Source: Podochytrium sp. JEL0797
Taxonomy: Eukaryota; Chytridiomycota; Chytridiomycetes; Chytridiales; Chytriomycetaceae
DNA length: 20,439 bases
Assembly (NCBI GenBank): GCA_027596195.1
Contig: JADGJG010000427.1
Coordinates: 1 to 20,439, forward strand
Direction of reading: 5' to 3'
The notes beneath the pieces are model-generated. The model was not told the origin of the DNA and did not search any database. It saw nothing but the letters and a program-made list of their open reading frames with translations. The translations under genes were made by a program, and so were the position numbers. Positions 10,598-19,823 of the stretch are shown piece after piece. Numbering within the stretch: the first letter of the stretch is position 1; each line of letters starts with the position of its first letter.

Positions 10598-10787
10598 CTC
10601 GTTTATAACCTGAGAAACCTTTGGAATTGGAGGTTGAAGTTCCTGATTATTTTTTGCATGAGGTTGCGAAGTATCGCTTCCTGAATCGCGGCCTCTGTTA
10701 GAGTGATTTAGAGTTGACGCGCACGCGAGAGTTCTGTCCACAGACCACCAACCCTCAACAAAAACACGGCTCAAAAAATCCACTTTC

Positions 10788-11761
10788 TTATTCCGAAGTC
10801 AAATCAGACTTGAACTCCTTGACATACGCTTTGGCTTTGCCATACGGCACAGCTTCGCATCCCAGCAGCGCCTTGACGAGAACAATAGTCTGTTTAGACG
10901 TTTCCGCATTCACCCACACTCTCCCGTTCATTCCTGCTGCCACTTCAAAAGGACAAATCTGGCCAAGGTATTGCAAGAAGGGATTGCTGGGGTCCAACAA
11001 GCTGGGCAAAAGGAATACATTCGTTAGTAAAGGTGACAAAGGTGTGTCAAAAGAACACGTCAAAAACCGAGACGCAGAAAAAAACGCGACGCAACAAAAA
11101 ACACACCTTCTCGCAAGACCCAATGAACATTTGAACATGAATCCGCCCTTCATTTCCCCGAACCCATCGGCCTTCCCATTCGACGGGTTAATGCAGTCCA
11201 ACTCTGGGTCCATGTCCTTGTTGGCAAGGCACACGCGGGCATACACGAGCGTTCCAATCTGGGACGGGCATGGAATCAGCAGGAGCGGAGAAAGAGAGGG
11301 GGGGCGAGTAGTTGCCTCACCTCGAGGGTCGGCTTGTTTCTCTTCGTTGCGCCTTCAAATGACAAGGCTCCCAGTGTTGCCGGGTGTGCTCCTCCAATAT
11401 CCACGCGATACCCCTCCACATGCTTTGCCGTAACGATTCCAATAACAGACTCATTCAAACTCGGGACATACTAAAAACAACTGGTCAGCCGCACGGGAAG
11501 AAAGCCCAAAAAACAACAAAAAACCGGACTAACCCGCCGCTGGTTCCCTTCAACCCAGACTCGATCTCCTCCCGCACCCTGCTTCAAAATCCCCGCTTTC
11601 GAAACCACAATGTCCGCGAGCTCCTGTCTGAGCCCAGGGCCCACGCGCACGACTTGGTCCGTTTCTGCAATGGGTACGAGGTCACCCGGCAGGACAATGA
11701 CGGTTTTGGGCTCTTGGTCGTCATCAATGTCCATTTCGGTCTTGATGTCTTTGCCGGTCAT
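10788..11761 (-). CDS. RRP40: RRP40/EXOSC3, RNA-binding cap subunit of the exosome
   Basis: S1/KH cap protein that guides RNA into the exosome barrel in nucleus and cytoplasm. Exons are 11761-11534, 11470-11321, 11258-11107 and 11001-10788 (744 nt, 247 aa; yeast Rrp40 is 240). The N-terminal domain has VIVLPGDLV and RVGPGLRQ. The S1 part spans RVWVEGNQRR, YVPSLNESVIGIV, YRVDIGG and SFEGATKRNKP. The linker region has VYARVCLANKDMDPELDC. The KH part carries AAGMNGRVWVNAE, including the GxNG-type loop. All introns are GT-AG (63, 62 and 105 nt). An in-frame ATG exists further upstream (near 11,896), but it would add a hydrophobic stretch foreign to the family, so MTGKDIKTEMD is preferred. The start is only 67 bp from that of the divergent neighbour. 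Confidence 0.98.
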
Positions 11762-11828
11762 TTTTTGGTGATGGAGGGAAGGAGTGGTGGGAGGTTGCGA
11801 AAAGTTGTGGCGAGAGAAAAAAACAAAA

Positions 11829-12960
11829 ATGGCACAGAAACCGAGAATCCCGCGCGGGTCCACAAACACCAAAAACGTGAGCAGCGACATTTTCAAGTTT
11901 GGTGGAACATTGGATTACGAGCTCGGAGGTTTGGCGCCTTCCCTTCCCCCTGTTTCAATACGTCGCGTATTCCTCGCGTCGATATACAGACACAAGATTT
12001 ACAACAAACCACCTTTTAGCTGTGGCACGATATGATCGCACACCAGTGGCAGAGCTGGAAAAAAGACGCGTGCAGGAAAGACGGGAACATGAAGCCGCAA
12101 GGAATCTGACGAGACGGTACATATTTCTCTTTGTGGGGGTCTAAAAAAGTTGGACTTATCTCGTAGCATGCCCTTATCATAAAACCCAGAAACCACATCT
12201 CCCAAATCGAGCAGGGAAGGTGGAACAAAATGGCCGATGATTATTGCAAAAAGGAACAAGATTGGCTCAACAGGCACAGTCAAACAAAAATGGGCAAGAA
12301 CAGGTGTGTGTGTGGTTTTTCGTGGCCTCCATACTCTCAGAGAGTGAAGATGTTGCTAATATTGACCTCCCACTTTAGCGTCAGCTACAACCCCATCAAC
12401 TTGGAATATCACAAAAACAGCGACGGCGTTAAACTCAGCCAAGATGATGCGAATGCCCTGGTAACTGCACTTCATTTGAACGCAACTCTCCTCAAACGCA
12501 ACGCGTGGTTTACAAAAAATAACCCCAATTCACGCAGTACCGAACCTCCATGAGAGCAGCACACCTGTACCTCAAAAACAACACATTCGATCCACTCAGA
12601 TGCCAAGACATTCCGCGCAGACTCGTGATTGATCCCAATCAAGGCGCTAAACCATCCACCACCAACCCCACCGCATCATCGGACATGAAGGGCCAAGATT
12701 CTGCGGAACTCGACGTTCCAAGAAGATTGGCCCAAATTGCGGCCCAACGCGCGCATGTTGTCAAAACAAAGCTCAAAGACAATGCAGAGAAAGTGTTGAT
12801 GGTTGAAATGGCTCGGACCGTGAATGGAAACATGAAAATTGCTGCAGCGGGAACGGCGAGGTCCGTGTCGGTTGTGGACGCGAAGAGAGAGCCGGGAACA
12901 ATTGTGGTAGAGATCGATGGGAATGGGAAACAGCAGCATTCTTGGACCAGGCACATTTGA
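11829..12960 (+). CDS. Protein of unknown function with NPI and YR-R-LYL motifs
   Basis: I do not recognise the family. Exons 11829-11928, 12020-12116, 12190-12303, 12379-12460 and 12538-12960 join in one frame (816 nt, 271 aa), all with GT-AG borders. The Met follows ACAAAA. The N-terminus has GGTLDYELGAVARYDRTPV. A highly charged helix, probably coiled coil, covers about 40-95 (ELEKRRVQERREHEAARN, ISQIEQGRWNKMADDY). The centre pairs SYNPINLEYHKNSDG with ALYRTSMRAAHLYLKNN and TFDPLRC, which looks like a conserved compact module. The C-terminal 110 residues are Ala/Lys/Val-rich and less distinctive. There is no signal peptide or membrane segment. It is divergent from RRP40 (67 bp) and convergent with HEL2. 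Gene reality is well supported; a flagellar role is only speculation. Confidence 0.85.
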
Positions 12961-12965
12961 ATACC

Positions 12966-12971
12966 AATAAA
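12966..12971 (+). promoter_or_regulatory. Poly(A) signal of the unknown gene
   Basis: AATAAA lies 5 nt after the TGA stop at 12958-12960 and 47 nt before the HEL2 stop on the other strand. Cleavage downstream of it would fall in or at the end of the HEL2 coding region, so the transcripts probably overlap tail to tail. Confidence 0.7.
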
Positions 12972-13018
12972 GTTTTTTGCAAAAGAACGCGAACCGAAAG
13001 AGGGAAAAACTTTCAAAA

Positions 13019-15820
13019 TCACAGCCCGATCGACATCAACACAATCTTTTCCTTCTTCTTCTTTTTCCCCCCTTGTTGCTGCCCACCGCCGACCGAACTT
13101 CCCGACTCCGATCCATTCCAATCACTCACAGTGGGCGTCGCCTTCTTCTGGTATGGAGCAACCGTCACCGGTCGAGACGGAAGCCCAGGGTATTCCTGCG
13201 GTCTGGCCGCAGGAGCCGCAGAGCTCCCCGAACCTCCACCACCTCCACCACCCCACAACACGGCTTCCTGTTTTTGAGACGCTGTCGGCTCCTGCGACTC
13301 CACCACCGCCGAAGCATCTGACGTTGACGACAAAGGCGACGACACACCGTCGCGGAACTGGTTGCTCGACCCTCCTCTTGCCTTGCTGGAGTCTTCGAGC
13401 GACGAAACGAAGCCTTTGCCTTTGGACATGGCGTTCCACATGGGAGTGTTGGCGCGCTGGTTCGCTGCCTTTGATTTGATCACGAGGACACGGGCGCCGG
13501 AAGCGGAAGTTAGTGGGGGTTGGAAGGGCTGCTTGGTGGGAGAGGGGCGGGGAGCCGCGACAGGAGCGGGGAAGTTGCTGGGAGACAGAACGCGCGGAAT
13601 CGGCGACGAGACGCGGTGAACGGGGTTCGCATAAGAGCTTGCGTTGTATGGATTCGAATAATCGTGGTCGTTCTGTTGTGGTGTGATTTCGCTCAGTTTT
13701 TCGCATTCAACGGCAAGAAAAAAAGGCCATACCTTGGCACGATAATCGTTCCAAACTCTCAGCATCTCCGACTGCTTGATTTGTTGCGAGCTCTTTCCCA
13801 TCTTCGGATACAATTCGGCCTTCGCGTCCGGTATACTGTCCGCTAATGACTTCCAAACCCTTCCCGCTTTGATAAGCATGTCTTTTCGGGCAGAATCGCT
13901 GGCACCAGGCTTCCCATCAAACACAAGTCCAACAAAAAATCCAAGAAACTCGTCGCATGTCGTGACGTCGTTCCGGTACATTTTCGCAATGGATTTCAGC
14001 TCGTCCAGCTTCCTCTTGTCGCTCTGGAACAGTTCACGCAGAATGGCGAGAGTGGTGGGGTCCATCATTCCGGCAGAAGGAGCTGCGACATTGGAGGCGA
14101 CATTGGAGGCTACAGCGCTACTAGTGCTTCCTCCAGCAGACGGGAGGGATCCTGCGCGTTGCGGGGGAGGGAAGTTGTTGTCGGAACGAATGTCGAATCC
14201 TTGAGCGACGGAATGAGCGTATCGAGATCCAGCGATACCGACAACCGTCGAAAGCCTCGTGTCGGACGCCGATCTGGAGGAGGAGTCGAGGTTCGTCGCT
14301 TCGGCGGGAGTGGGAGCAATGTCCGGCGTCAGCTGGCCAAACCCAGTCGGAGGTCGCATCCCGCTTCGACTTCCACTTCCACCAAACTGCTCTGACATAT
14401 CTCCCGCGTCCCTTCCGCCATCACGACCACCATCACGACCACCATCACGACCACCATCACGACCACCATCACGACGATTGTTCTTTCCGCGCCCACCGTT
14501 CCTGCCACTGCTACCACCGGCGTAACTGTTCAGGTCAATCGAGGGACTGCCCGCAATGTGGAAATTGATGTCAATTTTTTGGCCCTTTCCACGTGCCGTC
14601 TTGCGAGTTGGGTGCATCGTCATCTCGTGGGCCTTCAAATCAATGTCCGACGCAAACACTTGGAACTTCATTTCCAAACACTCGGGCTCGAGACAACAGA
14701 AGTGCTCCTTTTTGTAGTGTTGTTCCTGAATTCGGTATACAAAACGTCGGTTAGAGTCTTGAAATGTCACTGCAGGAATCCAAGCAGGCTTCCTACCAAA
14801 CGATCGTAGTTTTCGTAGTATTGGTGCCTGATGCCGTCGCTCTTGCACAGGAAACAATCCTCGTGCTGCTTCTTGCAATGCTCATACAGCTCGTCGTCTC
14901 CATAAAAGTGCATGTTGCAGAATCCGCATTTGGGGTGCCCTTTGAAGGAATGTTCCTCGTCGCCAGTTTTGAAATGCCGGTCCAGCTCGGCTTGTGTGTA
15001 CATGACGTGCTCGTGCGTGAATAACTTTTTGTGTCTCGTGCAAAGATCGCTGTGGCAAAATTTAGATTCTGAAGGAGATATCGGCGGTTGAGTCACTTAC
15101 CATAAATACTTGTTGTGGGCTTGGCGAACGTGCTTCTTGAGCTCAGGCCACCCGGAAGGACACGACACATCGCATTTGGGGTCCGGGCAGTTGAATCTGA
15201 GCAGGATCATGCAGTCGTCGTACGCCGTCTCCGAGTCAAAGTGGATACGGAGTTTTTTGTCGACCTTGATCAAACTTTTAAGCTCAAAGTCCTGGAACGG
15301 TTTCTCGCCATCTCCGGTGAAGACCACGTCCTTGAGTTCCGTCTGCATGATGGGGGAGTGTTAGGGAGGGTGCGCTGCGAATAGAGCGAAATACCTTGCA
15401 CATGGAGCAGTTGCCGTCCTTCAGCAGGGCGCGGAGCCTCAGCGAGCACAGGTGACACACCCTGTGGTTGCATTCGCCCACGGCATACCAGGTGATGGGG
15501 TCCGTGCAGATGAAGCAGTGGTCTGAAGTCAAGGGGGTGAGCAGCAACCAAGGGGGCAAAAAGCAAAACAAGCCGAACCATCATGGCTGTGGACGTGCCC
15601 GCTCTTCTTGGCCTCTGCAGCAGCCCTGCAGCAAAGGGGGTTAAATCAATTCGACCTTCACAATCAATGCTCACTTGACAGCGGCGGGGTGAGGTGCCAG
15701 TGCCCGCATTGGCGTTTGGTTGAGCTGCAGCGAGTCGGACGGGCCAGTAGGTGTGGGCTTGGAGGACATGGCCGCCTGAGAGAGCGGCACAAACTTCTTC
15801 TTGTTCTGCTTGGGAGGCAT
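13019..15820 (-). CDS. HEL2: HEL2/ZNF598 RING E3 ubiquitin ligase, sensor of collided ribosomes
   Basis: Ubiquitinates small-subunit proteins on collided ribosomes to start ribosome-associated quality control. Exons are 15820-15675, 15625-15579, 15522-15395, 15342-15101, 15049-14797 and 14725-13019 (2523 nt, 840 aa; between yeast Hel2 and human ZNF598). The C4HC3-like RING at about 67-106 reads CFICTDPITWYAVGECNHR and ends CSMCK. C2H2-type fingers follow: FNCPDPKCD, KYLCDLCTRHKKLFTHEH, HPKCGFCNMHFYGDDELYEH, CFLC and DIDLKAHEMTMH. An RDGG repeat tract and a low-complexity linker come next. The C-terminus has EYPGLPSR and a Lys-rich GGKKKKKEK end. The exon 5 acceptor at 15050 was chosen because it rebuilds YLCDLC. 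It is divergent from SPEF1. Confidence 0.96.
14419..14475. repeat. 12-bp tandem repeat in HEL2 coding sequence
   Basis: About 4.7 copies of CATCACGACCAC on the plus strand encode consecutive RDGG units in HEL2. The unit is a multiple of 3, so changes in copy number keep the frame. The tract lies in a disordered linker after the zinc fingers. Confidence 0.93.
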
Positions 15821-15985
15821 GGTTGATCTTTTGGTGGGAGGAGTGGGTCTTAAGTCGGAGGTTTTTCAAAAAAAAAAATCCTTTTTACTTCGCGGTTGCT
15901 TTGAGGAGGGCGACGTCCTTTCCAAAATGCGTCATGAGAATTCGCTGGCCAAGAAAGATTTATCATAGGTTTCTATAGAAGCACG

Positions 15986-15992
15986 TATAAAA
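15986..15992 (+). promoter_or_regulatory. TATA-like box upstream of SPEF1
   Basis: TATAAAA lies 42 nt before the SPEF1 ATG, in the 213-bp divergent region with HEL2. I found no complete RFX X-box there; only a GGTTGC half-site near 15,893. Confidence 0.45.
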
Positions 15993-16033
15993 GGGACTGA
16001 CAAGAACAAAAAAAAAGTCAATTTGAAAATCCA

Positions 16034-17014
16034 ATGGACGTTGCCCTCTCCGAAGGCGATATCGCGAACCTGCTAGCGTGGATCGATGAAATTCCCATTT
16101 CAAAGCCGAAAAAGAACATCACGCGAGACTTCAGCGATGGAGGTGACTATGGATTCGCTTGACGACGCGATCGTACCGGAATAACAAACCCCCTCCCCCA
16201 AGTCGCAACGGCGGAAGTCGTGAATCACTTCTGCCCCAAACTCGTTGAATTATTCATGTATTCTCCCGCAAACGCAGTCAGCCAAAAGATGTACAACTGG
16301 AACACGCTCAATCGTAAAAAATACGCCGTTTTGTTTGTTTGAGGTTGTGATCGAAAACTTGGCTCACTCCCCCACTTCAGAAAAAGTGTTCAGAAAGCTG
16401 GGATACCTTGCACAGCCAGACCTGATTTCGTGTGTTGTGGCCAACAAACCGGGATATATCGAATACCTTCTTTTCGAGTTGCGTCACAAGGTGCGCCACC
16501 AACCTCGTTTCGGACCATTGTTTCGAGCTCAATATCAATTCCACTACTTGTTTTGAACTGATCCAGATCGATGCCTATCTTGGAAGAAGGCCCGACCAAG
16601 ATTCAGACGCGTTCAGCGATCACCAATATGTGACACCTTTCAACCCGCAACAGCAACACCAAGTTTTGCCAGGAATCTCTGGAGCCGCAGAGGGTGCGCA
16701 CGGAACGTTTGGAGGGGACACAGTTCCTGGGAGAAGAAGTGTCGTTCCCGGCCATGCGGGCGCAAACACGCACGAAAAGGATTTCATGATTCACGAGCTG
16801 CAGCAAACTATTCAGGTATATATACTTTTTCGGATCACTCGATAGATAATTTCCAACAATGTGGCATTTGAATCAACAGATGTTGCAGTTGAAGGTCACA
16901 AAACTGGAGCAACTCTTGATTGTGAGTTGATATTCAATGAGAGATTCCACCGCCTCTAATTATTTAATGTTTTAGCTGAAAGATAGACGCATTGATGACC
17001 TGCAAAGAAAATAA
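16034..17014 (+). CDS. SPEF1: SPEF1/CLAMP calponin-homology flagellar protein
   Basis: Microtubule-bundling protein of ciliary and flagellar axonemes. Exons are 16034-16142, 16203-16313, 16381-16490, 16567-16815, 16880-16921 and 16976-17014 (660 nt, 219 aa; human SPEF1 is about 236). The CH domain at 1-110 starts LLAWIDEIPISKPKKNITRD and continues FSDGVATAEVVNHFCPKLVE and MYNWNTLNQKVFRKLGY, as expected for the CLAMP subfamily. A Gln/Gly/Pro-rich linker follows. The C-terminal coiled coil, about 178-219, reads IHELQQTIQMLQLKVTKLEQ and ends LKDRRIDDLQRK, closely matching the family's conserved tail. The last coding exons are only 42 and 39 nt. All introns are GT-AG (54-76 nt). Its presence implies that the organism makes flagella. 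Confidence 0.96.
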
Positions 17015-17034
17015 TGCGATTGAATAGAAAATGA

Positions 17035-17040
17035 AATAAA
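17035..17040 (+). promoter_or_regulatory. Poly(A) signal of SPEF1
   Basis: AATAAA lies 20 nt after the SPEF1 stop codon (17012-17014). Confidence 0.75.
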
Positions 17041-17172
17041 AAATTTGCTTTAAGATTGACAATGAAATTTGTCTCCACTATAATGCAAAACGCTTCGGCT
17101 TTTAGAGACCGCGGTCGGTAGTATGTGGGATCTTTTGGTGTATATCATCCAAGAACAACTTGTTTGCAACAA

Positions 17173-17254
17173 GGATCAGTGGCCGAGTGGTCTAAGGCGG
17201 AGGACTTAAGACCCTCTATCGAAAGATGCGCGAGTTCGAACCTCGCCTGATCCA
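17173..17254 (+). tRNA. tRNA-Leu (anticodon UAA)
   Basis: Reads UUA leucine codons. The acceptor arm GGATCAG pairs with CTGATCC, with discriminator A at 17254. The D arm is GCC...GGC. The anticodon loop CTTAAGA carries TAA. A type II variable arm (ATC-GAAA-GAT) fits leucine. The T arm is GCGAG-TTCGAAC-CTCGC. There is no intron. The internal Pol III A box is TGGCCGAGTGG (17180-17190) and the B box GTTCGAACC (17234-17242). The anticodon stem closes with an A-C mismatch at position 31:39. The gene should be functional otherwise. Confidence 0.97.
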
Positions 17255-17259
17255 TTTTT
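17255..17259 (+). terminator. RNA polymerase III terminator of tRNA-Leu
   Basis: Five T residues directly after the discriminator base form a standard Pol III stop. Confidence 0.8.
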
Positions 17260-17834
17260 CGTTTCCAAAATATTTTGTGAAGGATGCAACGGGATTGCAA
17301 CAGGATCGCAACGGGGATGCCAGGAGCCGATTGCGGAGGGAGGGCGGAGGGGTTTCGCAGCCTCGCCCGTCACGCCTGAAACCTTTCTTCGGATTTTTCT
17401 CCATGCCCACCGCTGTCAACCATTATTTTTAGACCACAGGAAACTGGGTAATTGCTGGAACCTCTCTCATCCTCGTAGAACACAACACCTAAGGCTTTAG
17501 ATCGCTTTCCATCCCCTGCCAAGGCTGCCGCGGCTCCGGAACCACATTCCTCATGTTTGCAAAATGTCAACCTGGTTGGAAAGGAAAACCAAGGCATGCA
17601 AAAGAAGAACTTTTGGAATAGAGCAAATAATATTTCGAGACAAGAGAACGATACCGAGTGTGGTGTTTTGACTGATGCTGATATCCGTTGCTTCCAGAAT
17701 TGCGTCAGGCTCCAGAATTACGTCGGGCTCCAGAAAAAGCTGGTACTCATTTTTGAAAGGGAAAGTGTATATATTCTCATTAAAGAAATAAAAAAACAAA
17801 AAAAAACAAGACACTTTCACGTTTCAATTTGTTT
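17260..17834. other. Region without a recognised gene
   Basis: No recognisable protein. A minus-strand open frame (17370-17597) reads CKHEECGSGAAAALAGDG and SSNYPVSCGLKIMVDSGG. It looks protein-like, but I cannot place it in a family or link it to convincing exons. A short 18-bp tandem repeat lies at 17693-17735. Confidence 0.5.
17693..17735. repeat. 18-bp imperfect tandem repeat
   Basis: TCCAGAATTGCGTCAGGC (17693) is followed by TCCAGAATTACGTCGGGC (17711) and a third partial unit TCCAGAA (17729). On the minus strand the units read as LEPDVI and LEPDAI in an open frame. Confidence 0.8.
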
Positions 17835-17840
17835 TTTATT
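17835..17840 (-). promoter_or_regulatory. Possible minus-strand poly(A) signal
   Basis: TTTATT on the plus strand is AATAAA on the minus strand. It lies just downstream of the candidate minus-strand gene and is part of the reason to suspect one. Confidence 0.4.
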
Positions 17841-17982
17841 CAATTTGCAAAAGAAAGGAATTCAACAATGATCGACAAAAGGATGCACACCTCCGCCGAA
17901 GCGGCCCCACTGACATACACGGCCCCACCAACGGCGAAATAATGGTCTCAACTTGGGGATGGAATCTGAATTTTTTGTGATA

Positions 17983-18012
17983 GTGTGTGTGTGTGTGTGC
18001 ATGTGTGTGTGT
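17983..18012. repeat. GT microsatellite
   Basis: About 13 GT units interrupted by GCAT. On the minus strand the tract would encode a Thr-His run in the last part of the candidate gene, which argues for non-coding sequence or a relic. Confidence 0.9.
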
Positions 18013-18724
18013 ATGGTCTGGGCTTGTCGGCGCGAAAGTTCTATATGCGAGTAAGCCACGGCGAATCGTTTAGAAAAATCAAAGAAAAAACTCACCCCCG
18101 GCTTGGGATCATGGACAAAACCTGGAACCGGCATGTTGCGACCGTCATGATTCAAGACTTCTTCGAGATTCGACGAATAACGGATTGATGATTCGAGATT
18201 TGACGTGAGGTGGTTGATGATTCGGATCGATACACTCCTGCGTAATATATTCCATACGCGTGGGTCTCTCCTCACTGTATTTCCAGGCAGGACTGTACCC
18301 CTCACAGCCAGCAGGGGCCATAAACCCCCGTGCCGCCTTGACCATTCCATCGCGAAGTGATGGACAACAACGCGTGCGCTGGCATCCCCCTTGCGAGGGC
18401 GCCCACGTGAAAAGAAATGGCATTGAGGCGCCTCTCCCCCTCCATCGGATGATCGGGCCCCTGGGGATCAACGAGTATACATTGTGCGCCCAATGTGTTT
18501 CGCGAACCACGGACAAGGTCGGATATAATCGGAAGGTCGGCGAGGGAGGGGGAGGTGAGGGCGAAGGCGAGGGCGCGTTGGAGCACTTGTGAAGGATCGC
18601 TGAGTCGGGAAGCAAGGTCTGATATATTCTGAAGGACGATTGGAGAATTCGTAAATGAACATGGTGCGTATTTGCTGATTCCTCACTCTGTAGCATCGAC
18701 TTGGTTCGGAAGGAGGTGTGAGGG

Positions 18725-18855
18725 GAAGTGCCAGTAGGTGTTGGCGAGATGGCGCGTGGATGGCAGATGTGTGGCCGTTAGACTTGCTCCGACTGAGGCA
18801 TATGCGCGTTGAAGTGCCGGTAGACTTTGGCGAGATGGCGCGAGGATGGCAGATG
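18725..18855. repeat. Imperfect direct repeat, about 45 bp, offset 86 bp
   Basis: GAAGTGCCAGTAGGTGTTGG at 18725 recurs as GAAGTGCCGGTAGACTTTGG at 18811. Both continue as CGAGATGGCGCG(T/A)GGATGGCAGATG. On the minus strand each copy can read HLPS(S/T)RHLA followed by a Y-x-HF motif, but in different frames because 86 is not a multiple of 3. Confidence 0.85.
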
Positions 18856-19810
18856 GCGTGGGCGAGGATCCGCGTGGTTGTTGACTGAGACAGTTGTTTC
18901 TTGTGCCCCAGTGCCAGAGATGCTTGCCGTGATCTGTGTGTGGGAGAATGGTTGAACATTAGAATTGATAGTTTGACGCTTGTGGGTGGGGAAGGGAAAC
19001 CGACAATTTCACAATATTTGGGAATTTGAAAATATCGCGTAACTTTTTAACTAATCAAAAAAGGGGGTTTCTGGGACAGAGAAGATGCGCGTTTCGCTTC
19101 TTCTTTCAAACTCCGACAATCTTCTCGCAACGAAAATAAAGAAGCCATCACACCATTCCCACTTCATCGCTTCCATGTAAATAAAAACGCGATTCCGCGT
19201 CGAACCGTGGTACTCTCATAATTGTAGCTCGCTCGGTGATCGAGACATTTTGAGCGCGTTGGGTCGAGTTTCTGCAACATCGTCGTGCAGCACCGCCACC
19301 AATATATGTTGTAGGCGGGTAAACCAGATCCGCAATCCGATCCCGATTTGGACGTGATTTGAGGGAGATATCGTCGTTCGACAGATCCCAACAACAAAAC
19401 GAATCAACTTCGCACCGCAGAGTGGCGATCGCGTTCAAACTCGCCTCAGAGTTTCCAAGTAATAAGAATAAGCTGTCGGGAAGGCGAGGCGGCTGTCCAA
19501 GGACGTTTCAAACCTTGTGACCGCGTGTCGCGAGCACGTTCAATGTATTTCGTGATGAGGGCACGCGTGATGGTGGAGACCGCGTCAGATTATCAATATT
19601 GTATTCAATATATCGGCGCTCCACTGATGTGGGTGTGGAGAACGGTGCGGTCAAATGGTTGGATTGTCAAGACACGAACGGGCCGCCACGAGTCACCTCC
19701 CGCGGCGCACGCGACACCCTCTCGTATTTCGAAAGGAATCATAAACTTCTCTGAATTCCACAATGCCCAGAATGGTCGATTTTACGTGATTTGGACTGGG
19801 GGTTGAGAAA

Positions 19811-19823
19811 CCCCCCCCCCCCC
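19811..19823. repeat. Homopolymeric C tract
   Basis: Thirteen consecutive C residues, the longest homopolymer of G or C in the window. Confidence 0.95.

Larger units (their letters stand above)
17840..18960 (-). pseudogene. Candidate orphan gene or decayed gene, unresolved
   Basis: I do not recognise this and cannot give a full model. Protein-like stretches occur in changing minus-strand frames. One near 18,650-18,320 contains VLQRALAFALTSPSLADLP and NAISFHVGALARGMPAHALL. A second near 18,360-18,145 contains AARGFMAPAGCEGYSPAWKY. A third near 18,180-18,096 contains NHDGRNMPVPGFVHDPKPG. A good intron follows (18041-18095, GTGAGT...ATAG, 55 nt), then a frame with AVGGAVYVSGAASAEV ends beside AATAAA at 17835-17840. 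The switch between the first two frames near 18,350 has no obvious intron and may be a frameshift. A (GT)n tract and an 86-nt-spaced repeat lie inside. Either it is a rapidly evolving gene with unseen introns or it is a broken copy. Confidence 0.3.

Noticed and set aside
11762..11896. Longer RRP40 N-terminus beginning MKMSLLTF.
   Set aside because: It adds a hydrophobic leader not seen in exosome cap proteins and would overlap the first exon of the divergent gene.
13692..13732. Possible 41-nt intron in HEL2 (GTATGG...CTGAG).
   Set aside because: Removing it shifts the frame away from the C-terminal EYPGLPSR and Lys-rich end expected of the family, so the sequence is kept as coding.
15072..15100. 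Earlier HEL2 exon 5 acceptor at CTTCAG|AATCTAAA.
   Set aside because: With exon 4 ending in TG it creates an in-frame TGA. The acceptor at 15050 gives YLCDLCTRH, the family motif.
15821..16033. RFX X-box controlling the ciliary gene SPEF1.
   Set aside because: Only one GGTTGC half-site is seen, without a second half-site at the right spacing.
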